Shown here one piece after another: positions 33,652 to 45,641 of a stretch of DNA of 64,000 bases. The position numbers were made by a program, and so were the translations under genes. Origin of the DNA: Cryptomeria japonica (taxonomy: Eukaryota; Streptophyta; Pinopsida; Cupressales; Cupressaceae); contig NC_081408.1 in the NCBI RefSeq assembly GCF_030272615.1, positions 615,162,476 through 615,226,475 of the forward strand. Direction: 5' to 3'. The first letter of the stretch is position 1. Each line of letters starts with the position of its first letter. The notes beneath the pieces are model-generated. The model was not told the DNA's origin. It made no database searches and was given only the letters and a program-made list of their open reading frames with translations.

Positions 33652-35253
33652 TGTTGGCATTATGTGAACTGGTATGAGGACATAATGATATTGTATGTTG
33701 TCATTGATGTCAATATATGTGAAGAAAAGAGAGAACTGACACATGTGTGAATAGGTATGATGAAAAGTAAACCGACATGTTGTTACGAGAACCGGTACAT
33801 GGAATGAAGCGGTATATGTGTTCTTGGTGAACCGACATGTCAAGGTGAACTGACATGTTGTTATGAGAACCAGTACATGGAACTCTTGTGTGACTACCGG
33901 TTGGTAATGTCAGGGTTTCTGGTTGGAGTGCCTCAAGCCTGAGTGACTCAATCGGTGAGCTTTGTGTGATGAGTTAGCATGGTAATGGATAACAGATTGT
34001 GTTGCCACATATGCCTTGTGCGTGTGAAGGATCTTGTATGAAGAAGACTATTCCTATCTACCTCAGGAATGTGCGAAGTTTGTTAAATGGTGATAACGCG
34101 TGATGGGTTATCAGCCGCCAAGAAATCGGTGGATAATGGATGATGGAGAATGTATTGAGATTGATTCAAGATTATTGCATTTAATATAGTATGATTCAAC
34201 GGTCAGGATTGAACTGTTTGAATTTCTTAACCCAATAGGTTTAGGGTTTAGGGTTTTTGCTACCGACCTATCTGTTTCCTATAAGGTCGATGTTGTGTTT
34301 CTTTCAGAGTTGTTGGCAAAATTTGTATGTGTGTATCCAAGTGAAGTGATATGTGATCCTTGCCAGACCAAAGGAAAGAAGAGATACCTGCAAGTGAATG
34401 TGTAGAAGGTGAAGAGGAGCCAAAACGGATCTACATTAGCATTGAGTGCTGTTATCAGATCATTGTAATTCATGTTGATCTCTAACAACTTCAACAATTG
34501 TGAAATCCCCTAACAGGGTAGCCTTAACTAGCTTGATGCAAAATCCCCTAACAGGGTGGTCTTAATAGGCTTGATTCAAATCCCTTAACTGGGTAACTCG
34601 AGGTTAATGAGTTCTGAGAAGCAATAGAAGCTCGAGAGATCCTTTAGCTATTGAGTTCAAGAAATCCTCTAACAAGGTAACCCTAACCGGGTTTAACCCT
34701 TAACTGGGTATTATAGCCATCCCTTAACCGGGTGATCCCTAACAGGATCGGTTCCTAGCAGAACCTATTGTAATGTCTTTAACCGGACAAGGCTCCTAAC
34801 AGAGCGGACTTCAAAAGAGTTCAAAAGTAGCTTGTGGGTATTCATCCCCACCGTGGTTTTTCTTAGTTGGGTTTCCACATGAAAAATATGTGTGTCATGT
34901 GTGATGCTTTTATCTTGTGATGCTTTGTTATTACTTGTTGAGCATATGATGGTTCTGTGTTTTATGCCTATCTATATAAAGCATATGAAACTAATTGTTG
35001 TGATGATCAGATGATAGTTTACCTATTCATGCATGAGGGTGAAATGGTAGTATTGTTTTGAGTTAAATGAAAAGCTAAGTGTTCAACTGGTCAATGCTTG
35101 TTTTAGACACTCTTGGCTTTACCGGTTGCAGTCTGTGTTGAGCAGGTATCTCTATTTGCTGTCAAACCAGTTTTGGACTATATTTGTGTTGGTACTGATT
35201 CACCCCCCGTCTCAATACCGGTTTGGTACTATTGGTTCATCATTCAGTTATTA
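33652..35253 (+). repeat. 3' LTR of element E (1,602 bp)
   Basis: It is collinear with the 5' LTR. In the first 235 bp I count about 12 differences by eye, nearly all C/T or G/A and mostly at CCGG or CG words. A short deletion near 35155 (relative to the 5' LTR at about 29140) explains most of the length difference. Confidence 0.93.
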
Positions 35254-35258
35254 GAAAA
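35254..35258 (+). repeat. Target-site duplication of element E, right copy (GAAAA)
   Basis: GAAAA immediately follows the 3' LTR and matches 27623-27627. Removing E rejoins the LTR of D as GGTGGAAAACCCGG. Confidence 0.85.
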
Positions 35259-36255
35259 CCCGGTAAAGGAAAAACCACAGTGGGAAAGCCTATGCACAGA
35301 CATATGATACTTTTGTAGGAAGTATATGATTACAATAGGGGCCTGCATATGCAGGAAGGCACACTGCTTAGATCGCACTGCTCATAAAAATGGAGTCTCA
35401 CTGACTACAAAGATATCAACCACCTCAAAATATTTAGACAATAATCCAGAGAGAAGAATTGTCTGTGATAGCTTTAAACATGCCAGATTATAGTTTCTAG
35501 TTAAGCTCAATACCGAAGGTCTAAAAACTCTTAGATAAACCCAAATTGATCACTTATGATCGACCAAATCCTCTACACAAATGATTATTACAATATTCGA
35601 TCCTTGCCATGATCTACAATGAGATCTTACATATATTTATACCAACATGAGACCTAACCAGTTAGGTTGGCCGCCCAAAAGATAATTCAATAGATCCATT
35701 ACATAATACTAAAATAAAATCATAACACATGTTAGCTTGAGGTCAAACAAACATCATCCAATCAATAAAATATCCTAGAAGTGCATAAGAGGATCTACCA
35801 ACACGTTACATGAAAACCGGTCCATAACCTAGATAGCACCGGACCTAAATTAGATCCACACACGCCAAAGAAATGACACCAATCAGTTGAGGCACACACA
35901 CAATGACCATTAGTATCCTAAATCCCTTCTAGAAGCTGCACTAACACCACTTATGCATTACATCAAAGATCTTCAATAAATTTTTTCTGATGAAACCCTT
36001 ACCAGACCAATAAAGAAGACTTACTAGAACATGAGATAGCATCTGATCCTCAAGTCAATACCAACTGACTAGAAGATACTTTAGAATCATATGAACCATC
36101 CATATAAACTTATTCCATCATCTAGATCATACCGGTGACAATCAACTGATAATCTTCCCAATCTAATCCTTCTATCGGAAGCCAGTAAACAACCATAACA
36201 ACTAGTGTTGACATCAATTACGTGACATCAATGCAACACATAATCAATTCCAACA
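35259..36255 (-). repeat. 5' LTR of element D, part 2 (5' end)
   Basis: This continues the LTR split by E. On the minus strand it starts TGTTGGAATTGATTATG at 36255. Near 35325-35400 it shares ACAATAGGGGCCTGCA with the LTRs of element G. The joined D LTR is about 1.18 kb. Confidence 0.75.
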
Positions 36256-37254
36256 TATGGCCAACAACAAGTATGCAATTAAAGACATTCTGACCACTAA
36301 AATTTAGGCCATACATTGCAAGACCAAAAATTAATAAAAAGAAAAAACAATTACACCGGTAGACCCAAGGCTAGGGCACATTCTGCATGAGGCTGCTCGA
36401 ACCGTTTCTTTCATTGCACATCTCATCTCCTACCTCCATATATTTGACCTTTCACTTCATTCTTCTCTTCCGGTGCACATTCCTCAAGCTTGTGCCCATC
36501 CTCTTGCCATTCACTTTTGCTTTTTACATTGCAAGCCCACAGACACTATCCCCACATGATTTACTTTCTTTCTCCTTCAAGTACAACTTTAGTGAGTCCA
36601 ATCCAGTTGTAGGTTCTGCATGACACTCATCATGATCAAACCCAAACAACCAATGGATAAATGGCACCAACCCCCACAACTCATGCACTCCATCTATGTT
36701 AAGACCCTCTCCAACATCAAAACCAACACCCAACATGGCCATTTATAGAAACTATTTCAAACCACATAGCCACTCATCCTTAGAACAACCCCTTAGAACC
36801 TACCAAGGACATCTTTCGTCTTTCGTAACTCAAGGCCCCATGCCATAACCATGGTGGTTGCATCAACATTCATGTGATATTTGTGCATGGCCTTCAAAAA
36901 GCATTTACCTAGAAGGGTCCATTATCTCCACAGACAACTATTCTACATGTTTTAAAATAGACTTGAGCCATTTTGCAGTTACATTGCCTAAAAACGTAAG
37001 TTGTTGCTTGGACGTGTAAAGCATAAAAGTGGCTTCCATCCTTACCAACACCTTGACATCAATAGCTCCAAGACAAAACAAAAATGGGCCCGAACACCTT
37101 TAAATAGTACAAGCATCACCTTTCCTTCATTCTCGGCCTTCTCGAGTAATAATTACAATCAATTGCAATGTTGGACACCCCTGTCCACCTCATCGACCAT
37201 GAGATCTCTAAAATCCTCCACATGAATTTAATCCTCTTTTGCAAATGATGTCAC
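36256..37254. other. Sequence left of the LINE relic, no gene seen
   Basis: There are no LTR signatures and only short, featureless ORFs. It may be the 3' untranslated part of the LINE relic, which runs toward it, or older flanking DNA; no poly-A end was found. Confidence 0.3.
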
Positions 37255-37790
37255 TCACTTTGAAAGTACATCCACCACATCATTCCCCTCCCTTCGCTCA
37301 TGAAAAATGTAGTAATTATTAAATAATTTTAAATCATTTACATTAGTGAAAATGAATTTGTTGAGATGCCAAGATTGGGCCTCCCCTTTAATAATTGCAT
37401 TAATAATTGTTTGAGAGTCACCTTCTAGGTGTAAATTTTGAATTCCCAATTTTAAAGCCCAACAAATAGCCACCATAGCTGCTTTAGCCTCAGCCTCATT
37501 GTTCATACCCACCAATAATTTTTGGGCACCCATCACCTAAATATTCCCCAACCAATCTCTTATTACAAAACCAGCCCCCAAAACTCCTTGATTTCCTTTT
37601 GAAGCTCCATCAAATTTTTCTTTGCACCACCCTTGTTGAGGGGTCTCCCATTTAACTGCACATCTTTGTAGCTCCACTGGATTGACCTAGAAAGGCCCAT
37701 GAACAAGTGTAAACACTCTTTTTAGCATTGAATTCACATTGTGATAAAGCAAAATCTCATTGGGCATATTCTTCTCTAGTGGGAAGTCAA
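37255..37790 (-). pseudogene. RNase H domain relic of a non-LTR (LINE) element
   Basis: The minus strand encodes PQQGWCKEKFDGASKGN, GVLGAGFVIRDWLGN, then after a stop NNEAEAKAAMVAICWALKLG, LHLEGDSQTIINAI and EGNDVVDVLSK. This is the plant RNase H-like (RVT_3) domain found at the C-terminus of LINE polyproteins, with Asp (FDGA), Glu (EAEA) and Asp (EGDS) catalytic positions visible. Upstream, a short stretch of apparent linker is readable to about 37790. No RT or endonuclease is present, so it is a 3' fragment. A nuclear gene with an RVT_3 domain is the alternative. Confidence 0.7.
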
Positions 37791-39573
37791 TTTTTTTTTT
37801 GAATAGCGGTGCAGTCGAGAGCTATGAGAACTCTATCATCGAGTGTTTTGATTTCTCTAGTATCTCGGTCATACCTATTGATGCATTTAAACACTAAGTC
37901 TATGCATTATATAGCTCTGAGAAGGCAACCGCCTCAAGCAACCCACTCTCAACTAATCTTTGAGTAATGGGGTGTTTGTTATGGTTTTCCACCCTTCTTT
38001 GAAATTCATTTAAATCTACATACCCCAGTATGTTATTCCTAATTTTGGGCAACGAGCTCTCCAACCCATTAAGATGCTCATACCCCAAATATTTGAATTT
38101 CATGTTTTTGATTTTAGAATTTATAGAATTTACTCTTATAAAGATGATTCTTCAATTCCAAATCTTAAAAACCATAGCTTTATGGAAAAAGGTTTTGCGG
38201 TAGCTCTAGGTAGTTATCTCTTTTGCAATAATGGCGGTGAGGCTGATTTCATAAACCATTCCTATACTCCTGCTTGTTTTTCTCTTCAATGCCCAATTAT
38301 TTTTTTGAATGAAGCCTTAAAGATGGAAAACAAGGAATTAATAGTTCTAACCTAGTGATGCATTTAGTACTCACCCACCTTGGCTCTAGGTAGTTAATGC
38401 TCAGTAATACCCAAGAGTTGCATCACTTCAGCTTCAAATTGATTTGATTGACTCATCGAGCTCTGCAACAAGGTTTGAAACTTTTCATATTGGTCACATG
38501 AAGTGGAATCTTTTCTCTTTTTTCTTTATTGTTGCTTTTTATTTTAATTAAGAATATGCATCAAACTTTGATAAAGGTTTTAAAATCACTTATGACTCCC
38601 ACTTTATGTGATGTTCCTTCATTTTATTATTAGTTTCTCTTTAGTTATAGATGGAACATCAGAGTCCGACAAGCTTTTTTAAGCTCTCCATGATATGCTT
38701 TGGTTTAATTTTCCAAGTGCAAGTTCTACCTTTATCATCCCTGTACTTGGAGTACAACTAAGATGATTGGGTTTCGACACAGGTTTTAAACTCTCATACA
38801 ATTTTCTTATGTTTTGGTTCCATCTTTCCACTTTAGCTTTCTCCTCCTTTGCATTGAGTATGATTTGAATAATTAGGCTCTGACATTGCTAATAAACAAC
38901 ATCAAATTCTAATGCCTATTTTAAAACTTGGACATAGTGACTTTGGCGTAAAATTTAAATAAGGACTTGTCACAAGACAAGTTTCAGTAGAGCATCAAGC
39001 ATCAAGAAGACATTTAGAATTAAGACTTTGGAAAATTTCAAGCCCAAAGGTTAAACTTACAAAAAATTTGGAGTATGATGAGGATGGTCAAATTTTGAAA
39101 TGGTTAAGAAACTGTATCGAACTTTGTCATGACTTTAAATTCTTAGAATATATGTTGCTGAAAAATTAAAACACTTATGAGAAGGATGAGCATGGATTTG
39201 GACAAGTATGTGAATGATTATTAGATCTAGATAAGGATTTGTAAACAAGATGGAACTCTAATACATTTTAAAAATAGGGTAAAGTGTTATAAATTTGGTA
39301 GTATAAGTATAAAATACACACTTTTAAGGCTTGAGTTATTATATTTAGACCCACAAGAGAAAAAGAAAGAAATTACAAAGAGGTGAGGAAACTATGGCAA
39401 CATCAACCATATTAGCTGCAACACTAGGGACCTAAAAACATAGGAGTGCAATTTCCATAGAACATAAATATTATATTGAAGTCTATAAGACCATATCTGC
39501 AAATGCAAAGGAATGTGGAGCATTCTTCTAGGCACACATCAATACATGCTTCTATTCCAACTTGCACCTATAG
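37791..39573. other. Unassigned region, no LTR signature
   Basis: It holds a minus-strand 67-codon ORF (38103-37900, words such as KHPITQRLVESGLLEAVAF) and a plus-strand 93-codon ORF (38074-38355) that overlap at their ends. Neither is recognised. The rest is AT-rich. This is the only part of the window without evidence of an LTR element, and may be old host DNA. Confidence 0.3.
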
Positions 39574-39574
39574 T

Positions 39575-39579
39575 GTCCT
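39575..39579 (+). repeat. Target-site duplication of solo LTR H, left copy (GTCCT)
   Basis: GTCCT precedes TGTTGTCTTGC. The matching copy is at 47434-47438. Confidence 0.8.
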
Positions 39580-39779
39580 TGTTGTCTTGCTGATGATTTT
39601 TGTGATGGATAAATTTATGTGTTGTCATTGATGGCACATATATTCACACACATATGTTCCCATTGTCATAGTCATCTTAGTTAAGACAAACCAGTACTAC
39701 TCTTAAGTCTTTGTATTGCAAACTGGCATCATTTGTATAGAGAAGTCCAACCAATTTGAAGGTGTCTAACCGGTATATG
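39580..39779 (+). repeat. Solo Copia LTR H, part 1
   Basis: It starts TGTTGTCTTGCTGATG, followed by GTGTTGTCATTGATGGCA as in other Copia LTRs here. It is interrupted at 39779 by element G and continues at 46510. Confidence 0.8.
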
Positions 39780-40643
39780 TGTTAGGGGTCCCATAGATAC
39801 TGAGAGGGGGGGGGGGGTGAATCAATAGCTAACTGGTAATAAGAATTTCTCAAGTTAAAACATGCAGAACATAATATAACAGTGTACCGGTATGCAAGAA
39901 ATAATGCAGTAAACGGAATCAGGAATATCCACATGAAAAGTACACCATAACACAAGATGTTTAACGAGGAAACCCGGTGTGGGAAAAACCTCGGTGGGAT
40001 TTGTGACCCACAATATTCACTCACTAGCCAATAAGAGAATATTACTTACAATAGGGGCCTGCACATGTAGGAAGGTCAACTGCCTAGAGCTCACTGCTCA
40101 ATGGGAAGTCACACTGACTTACAATAAGGGTTATACTAATCCAATGACTTGTACTGCTTTACAATAGCATCTCCAATGCCAGATTTAGTACCGATTCTTG
40201 CTCTGTTCTTTACATATACCCTTGACCTATAATTCGCACATTAGGTCTGCCTAATAATTTTATTTATGCCCTTATATTCACTTCCATCACATCTACAAAT
40301 GTCTATAATGATCTCCTTTATATACAAGAGTCATTTTACAATTTGTCAAGTCGGCTTTACAATAATAAACAAAATATTACATAATAAAAATCCTGTTAGC
40401 CTCTGTGTCGGTATACATATTTTCTTCTGTACCGGTGCTAATGTCTTTGTTGATGCCAGTGCACTATCTTGCCTATGTAATGCTTTGTCGGTATGATGTC
40501 TTGCTGGTGCCATAGGATTGCAAGGTTGCCTGTAATACTTGCTGGTATGATGTCTTGCCGGTGCCATACGATTGCAAGGTTGCCATCAATGACAAAACCT
40601 TCAATCACATACAATGTCTCATTGGAGTGTCCATATGCCGACA
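39780..40643 (-). repeat. 3' LTR of element G
   Basis: It runs from TGTCGGCATATGG (40643, minus strand) to the end complementary to TGTTAGGGGTCCC (39780). The C tract appears as a G run at 39805-39817. It is very similar by eye to 45642-46504. Confidence 0.9.
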
Positions 40644-40657
40644 ATCTCCCCCTTTGG
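40644..40657 (-). promoter_or_regulatory. Polypurine tract of element G
   Basis: On the minus strand CCAAAGGGGGAGAT directly precedes the 3' LTR. The same tract is used by elements E and L, which supports mobilisation by that family. Confidence 0.8.
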
Positions 40658-41040
40658 AATTGATGGCAACACTCATGAGAAATTTCAAAAGTATCCAAAA
40701 ATGTATAGTCCAAAAATGTTACTAAAAAAAATGTTTATATGAGAGCTCCCCCTGAGCATATGATTCCTTTGTTTTGAACTTTCTCATTCCACTACTCCTC
40801 CTTTGGCATCAATGACAAAGGTTGTCAAGATGTTAGTAGAGTTTGTAGTTACATCTATCCATATCCTCAACCCTATAGCTGGGTAGTTATTATCTGAAAA
40901 AGATCTCCCAGAATTAAGTTTAAACTATCCATAAACTTTTTACTATCTTTTATTGTTGTTTCAGTCCTCTGTACTGTACCGGTGAGATGCTGCAAATGCT
41001 CTGCCGGTGTTTTGCTTCCCTGTATTAGTGCCTCTAAGAT

Positions 41041-44000
41041 TTACTTCCGCAAAGATGCTAAATAGTCCAATCTTGGACTTATCTTAGACCTCAGATGTTT
41101 TGCCTTGTTTATTATTCTTTCTTTTTCTCTTTCTAGTTTGAGCAATTCTTCCTCAAAATTTGCTATCTTCTCTTCAAAAACCGATAATGAATCTGGTGAG
41201 TTGACAAAATTTTCTGCAAGCTTATTTATCTCATCCTGTGTCTTTCTTATTTTCTTGTCAATATCTATAGTCAAAAAGTTTGTTTTACATGTATCTTTAT
41301 ACAAATTTTTGTATTCTTTCAACAAACTACATAGTTCCGGTAGAAGTGTGTCAAAATTTTTGTTACACTTCTTTATTTCCTCATCAAAAAATTTCTGTTT
41401 CTCTTTTTCTACCTTATCCTTTACTGATTCTTACTTTATTTTCTCAATGTTTTCAAAAATATATTTACACAATGTATCCAATTGTCCTAAAGAATCTTTA
41501 TTATCTATGTTACAGTTTGGAGCTATTGCCTTCAAAATTGGTTTTGAATCATCTATTGCTTTATTAGCCTGTGAACTGCAGTCAATTATTTTCTTAATGG
41601 AGTCAAGTAGTACCTCAGTCACATTTGTTGAATTGAATGTTGATGATGACCCAACAATCTGAGTACCGGTGGAAGTAACCATGCTTGTATTGACCTCTGG
41701 TAGGTTATTTTGTGTTTGCATTTCTTTTAGCACCAGTTTTCCTACTTCACTACTTACCGGTGGCACTGTTTCCTTGTGAACCTGTTCCGGAGTCTTTAGC
41801 TCTGATGGTTTCTCTGAATGTTGTGTTGTCTCTATCTGTGCCTCAGATTCTACCTTTTTCTCCGTGTCCTCTATCGGTTTCTCTATTTCCCCTGCTACCG
41901 AAGGCTTTTTAGCCATATCTGACTTGTCAGTTGTATCTTTATCAACTATTATGTTGATCTTTTGGGTATCAACATTTACAGTATACAGAACCTCAGAATT
42001 AGGATTGCTATCCTCTACATCCATACTTTCTGCTGCCAGTTGATCTTTAGTAGTTGTAATTTTTACCGGTGGGGGTAGGTTGTCTTTAACCTTTATGCTT
42101 GGTGGTCCACCAACTTTTCCTTTCCCCTTGTCCCTATCCTTCTGATATACTTTTATAGGCTTAGGTTTCCTGGATTCTTCTTGTTTTTCTTTGTCAACCA
42201 GGAATATGTCCCAACCATCTTCTATTTCCTCTGTTACTTCAGTAACTCTTCCTTCCATAAGTGAAATATGTCGGTGTGTAGTAGAGAATGCTGACCGGTT
42301 CGCTTGAGCAATCAAATCATCAATTTCCTTGGGAGAGTTTACTGGATATACAACAAGCAGTTTTTCTATTTTTATTTTCTTATCTAATTCAATCACTGCT
42401 TGCCTTCTAGCTTCTAACATTTTGTACAAATCATCATGAATTTCATTTGCTACTTCCATCAAAAATTTCTTATACATGTCCATATGCAGTATCACACCTT
42501 CCTCAACTTGCTCTTTCTCATCAGCAGATAGAGTGTCATAAATTTTCTCTATATTTTTCAGTTTTCCTTCCTCTATGATTTCATTTAACAATATATCTAG
42601 AGGTACCAAGTCACTATTTGTTCTTTTCTTTTTCTTTGGTGTTAGCTTCTTCTTGGGTGTGACCTTTCTGACCGGAGATCTCACTACTTGTTTCTTTTGC
42701 CTTGTCCTTCTAGGTGAAGGAGTGGTTTCCGGTGAGGGACCTCTTTTTCTAACAACTCTTTTAAAAGTTGCTGGCATGTCACCTTCTGAAGAAGTACCTA
42801 CCAGTGATAGATGAGCTTCAGGTTATGGAGCTGCCAACTCATCTTCTGTTATGCTAGTTTTCTTTAGTACATCTTCCTTAATGGCCTTTGCTTGCCTAGA
42901 TCCTTTCCTCACAAATGCCTCAACCTTCTTTACTCTTTTCTTTGATTGTATTTGGCTTTCTAGAGTCTCAGCACTACCAAATACTTCTTCCTTGGGTTCA
43001 TTGGGAGCTTCCAGAAGTGCTTTAGCATAAGTTTCAACTATGTGATCATCTGTCTTATAGCCCATCTCGGTTACCCAAATTGTCCTTGGGATGACCGCTT
43101 CCATCCATATTTATCTTTCTTAATAACAAAGCATACATCATCTTTGTATCTGTCTACTATTTTCTGGGATAACCTTATTCTTTGCTTCATTTTGGTCTGC
43201 AATGCTTGGAAAAAGTCATGAATATTGTTCTCCTTGTTTTCACCCATGGTATTGAACAGTTCTATCAATTGCTTTCCTACTGGTATGTCATATCCAAGTT
43301 CTTTATAACCTATACCAGGAACCTATTTTGTTATGTGTAGCATTAGACATACCAACAGATTTCCAAATCTGAAAGTTCCTTTCTTGTCCTTCTTTATCTT
43401 TCCAAGGTTGTCTATTAATTCATCCTTTAACCATTCACAGATGTCAATTTTTGCATTGTCTGTTACCATATCATAAGCACTCTTAATGCATAAACTTGAA
43501 ACTGAGTTAAGTCTGTTGGCATGAGTGGCTTTGTAACCTAATATCATACTTATGAATCTCACATTGATATCTTTTACATGATTAACCCTTAGAGCTCTCT
43601 TATCGAATGTTGCACCCGTTAGTTTTATAACTAGGTCATTTGGAACCTTCTTGGTTTTGTCTGGTCTCTTACCGGTGGTCGGTAACCCTGTGACAACTTT
43701 CACAGCTTCCTCGGTGATCTTATGGATTACATCTAGCCAGAAAAATTCTCCATGAACTCTACTTAACACTATCCTAATTACATCCTTAGGGAATTCAGGA
43801 ATGCTAAGGATTTCTGTGAATCCTAGGGTTTCAATAACCTTGTGTTCAGTTTTAACATTGCCGATATCATCACATATTATTGTTTTATACATGGTTTTGA
43901 TTTCCTCATCTCCTAACTCTTCAATATTGTAGTGGATGTACATTCTAGGGTCTTCAACATATACAACACCTTTAGGGATTTGAGAAAATGCACCTAAGGT

Positions 44001-44111
44001 ATCCTCCTTCTTTGCTATCTCGGGGATTAGCTGAAATACGGGCCTAGGTCTTTTAATTACTTCAACAACTGTAGGGTTTGCTATGTATTCAATTGCAGAG
44101 GTGGATGCCAT
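41041..44111 (-). pseudogene. ORF2 of element G: large protein of unknown function
   Basis: It starts at ATG 44111 (MASTSAIEYIAN) and ends at 41041, about 1,020 codons, with one frameshift near 43090 and stops at 43323, 42823 and 41431. The N-terminal globular region has FSQIPKGVVYVEDPR, LSRVHGEFFW, ITEEAVKVVTGLPTTG, MILGYKATHANRLNSVS, FRFGNLLVCLML and DDVCFVIKKD, all with counterparts in element J. A basic segment rich in Lys, Arg and Pro (about 42770-42600) follows, then a helical region with LMEGRVTEVTE, an acidic Thr/Ser/Glu-rich stretch, and a C-terminal coiled coil (41330-41041). No catalytic motif is recognised. The phrase ITxEAxxxxTGLPxxG is distantly reminiscent of plant transposon-associated domains such as PMD, which is only a suggestion. 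Confidence 0.75.
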
Positions 44112-44475
44112 GATTAAATACCTTTTTCTGCCTTGGATGGATGATTACTTGGAGTGTGCTTGCTTCCTTCTTGAAATGCTTTAGCTCAGAATCTTCGCAC
44201 TCTCTGAAAATTTGAAATCACGGTGAAATTAAATGGAGCCAAAAACTTATTTTATAATGTCTTTTCGCCATCTATCACATTAATTGCATGCCGGTTAAGT
44301 ATTCACTTAACGTTGTCTGCCGGTAATAAGTAATTTTCAAATTCTTATCTCTAACTGAGGGAATAATTAGCATATGTGTCATTTGATTGCCAAACCCTCA
44401 AGGAAATTTTCTTCAATTAGATGAAGAACTTCTTGCCGGTGGAGCACTGTTCTGTCCTACTGGTGAAGCATCATT

Positions 44476-45597
44476 CTATCCTACCGATGGAGCATTGATT
44501 GGTTCTACCAGTGGAGAAGTATTCCCAATATTTAGATCTGCTTTTCTAATCCATTGCTTTGAGAGTTCTTGCTTAACCTCTTCAACTTTTTCCTTACCTT
44601 TCAAGCTAGCACTTTTGTTGTCTACCAATGTACTTTTACTTCTACAAAATTTAGCAATATGACCAATCTTGTTACATGCATAACAAGTTACATTATTCTT
44701 TTGAATAGCTTTCCCATAACCTATGCTGGTTTGTGTTCTGCATTGGTTTGATAAATGTCCAAATCTTCCACAAACATAACATCTCACATTCATTCTGCAG
44801 TTTTCAGAGTTATGACCAACTTTGTTGCATTTTGAGCATTGATCGGTGGGTGTATTGATATTCTGATAATTCCTAGATCTACATTCATTTTCTCTATGAC
44901 CATACTTATTATAGTTAAATCATTTTCCATTGAACTTATAAGCATTAGGTTGTCTTATCGGTTTGCAGTGATCCTGAGTATTTGTAGTACCAGAGCTTTC
45001 ACCAACTTCAAAGCCAATTCTAGAAGTGTCACCTTTAGGTTTTTGATTCTTTAGCAAGGTACCAAGTTCCTCTGAGATTTTCTTGAATTTTTCTTTGTGT
45101 TGATTTGCAGTTTCCAGTTCCCTTTCCAAGATTTCTTTTTGTCTCATCAGTTCATTTGAGTCATTCTGAGTATGCATCAGATCTGTCTTCAACATGTCAT
45201 TTTCATAGCTAAGTCTTGTGTTCTCATTTGCTGCATCACTTAGTCTTCTGGTCAATTCTTCTTCATTCTTCTTCCTATACTCAATCTCTTTGCAAAATCT
45301 CATAGTCATATCTTGCATTTCATTTTTTGTTGTCATGATCCCTTGTTTCAACTTGCTTATCATATCATTGAGTGATTCCTTTTCATCATTCTCATTTTTC
45401 AATTTTTCATAGAGTTCTCTTCTCTTATTTTTTGCAACAGTGAAATTTTCTTGAAGTGCATGAATGATATCTTGAGCTGCTCTCAAATCATCTTCTAATT
45501 TGATATTTTTCAATTTCTCTACATCATAGTCTGTAAGAGCTCCTTCAAGTTGCTTCATTAGATTTTCCATCTTTACTGGTGTCAAGATCTTCCTCAT
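44476..45597 (-). pseudogene. ORF1 of element G: coiled-coil, zinc-knuckle Gag-like protein
   Basis: It starts at ATG 45597 (MRKILTPVKMENL), shortly after the PBS. The first 200 or so residues are Glu/Lys/Leu-rich and predicted by eye to be coiled coil. Then comes SRIGFEVGESSGT, followed by four knuckles: a degenerate FNYNKYGHRENEC, CSKCNKVGHNSENC, CYVCGRFGHLSNQC and CYACNKIGHIAKFC. A stop lies just before the first knuckle, at 44920. It ends at 44476. There is no UBN2 Gag core. By position and knuckles it probably binds element RNA and forms particles, but that is an inference. Confidence 0.8.
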
Positions 45598-45626
45598 GCT
45601 GTTAGGCTTCTGAAAATAGAGGACCA

Positions 45627-45639
45627 GGCTCTGATACCA
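45627..45639 (-). promoter_or_regulatory. Primer-binding site of element G
   Basis: On the minus strand it reads TGGTATCAGAGCC, two bases from the end of the 5' LTR at 45642. Confidence 0.9.
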
Positions 45640-45641
45640 AT

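Larger units (their letters stand above)
27628..35253 (+). mobile_element. Element E: complete Ty1/Copia retrotransposon
   Basis: It is a plus-strand element of 7,626 bp with two LTRs, initiator-Met PBS, one long Gag-Pol frame, PPT and GAAAA target duplications. It is inserted into the 5' LTR of element D. Domain order is Gag, protease, integrase, RT, RNase H (Copia type). Eight premature stops inactivate it, but no frameshift is present. The right LTR ends TTATTA rather than TTATCA. Element L at the right edge of the window belongs to the same family. Confidence 0.93.

Noticed and set aside
36387-37225. Short plus-strand ORFs left of the LINE relic
   Set aside because: No recognisable motif, and codon content looks random.
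38074-38355. ORF containing DFINHSYTPACF, resembling the NHSxxPNC motif of SET-domain proteins
   Set aside because: Only one short motif fits, the usual Asn-Cys pair is altered and no other SET motif is visible. Not enough to call a methyltransferase fragment.
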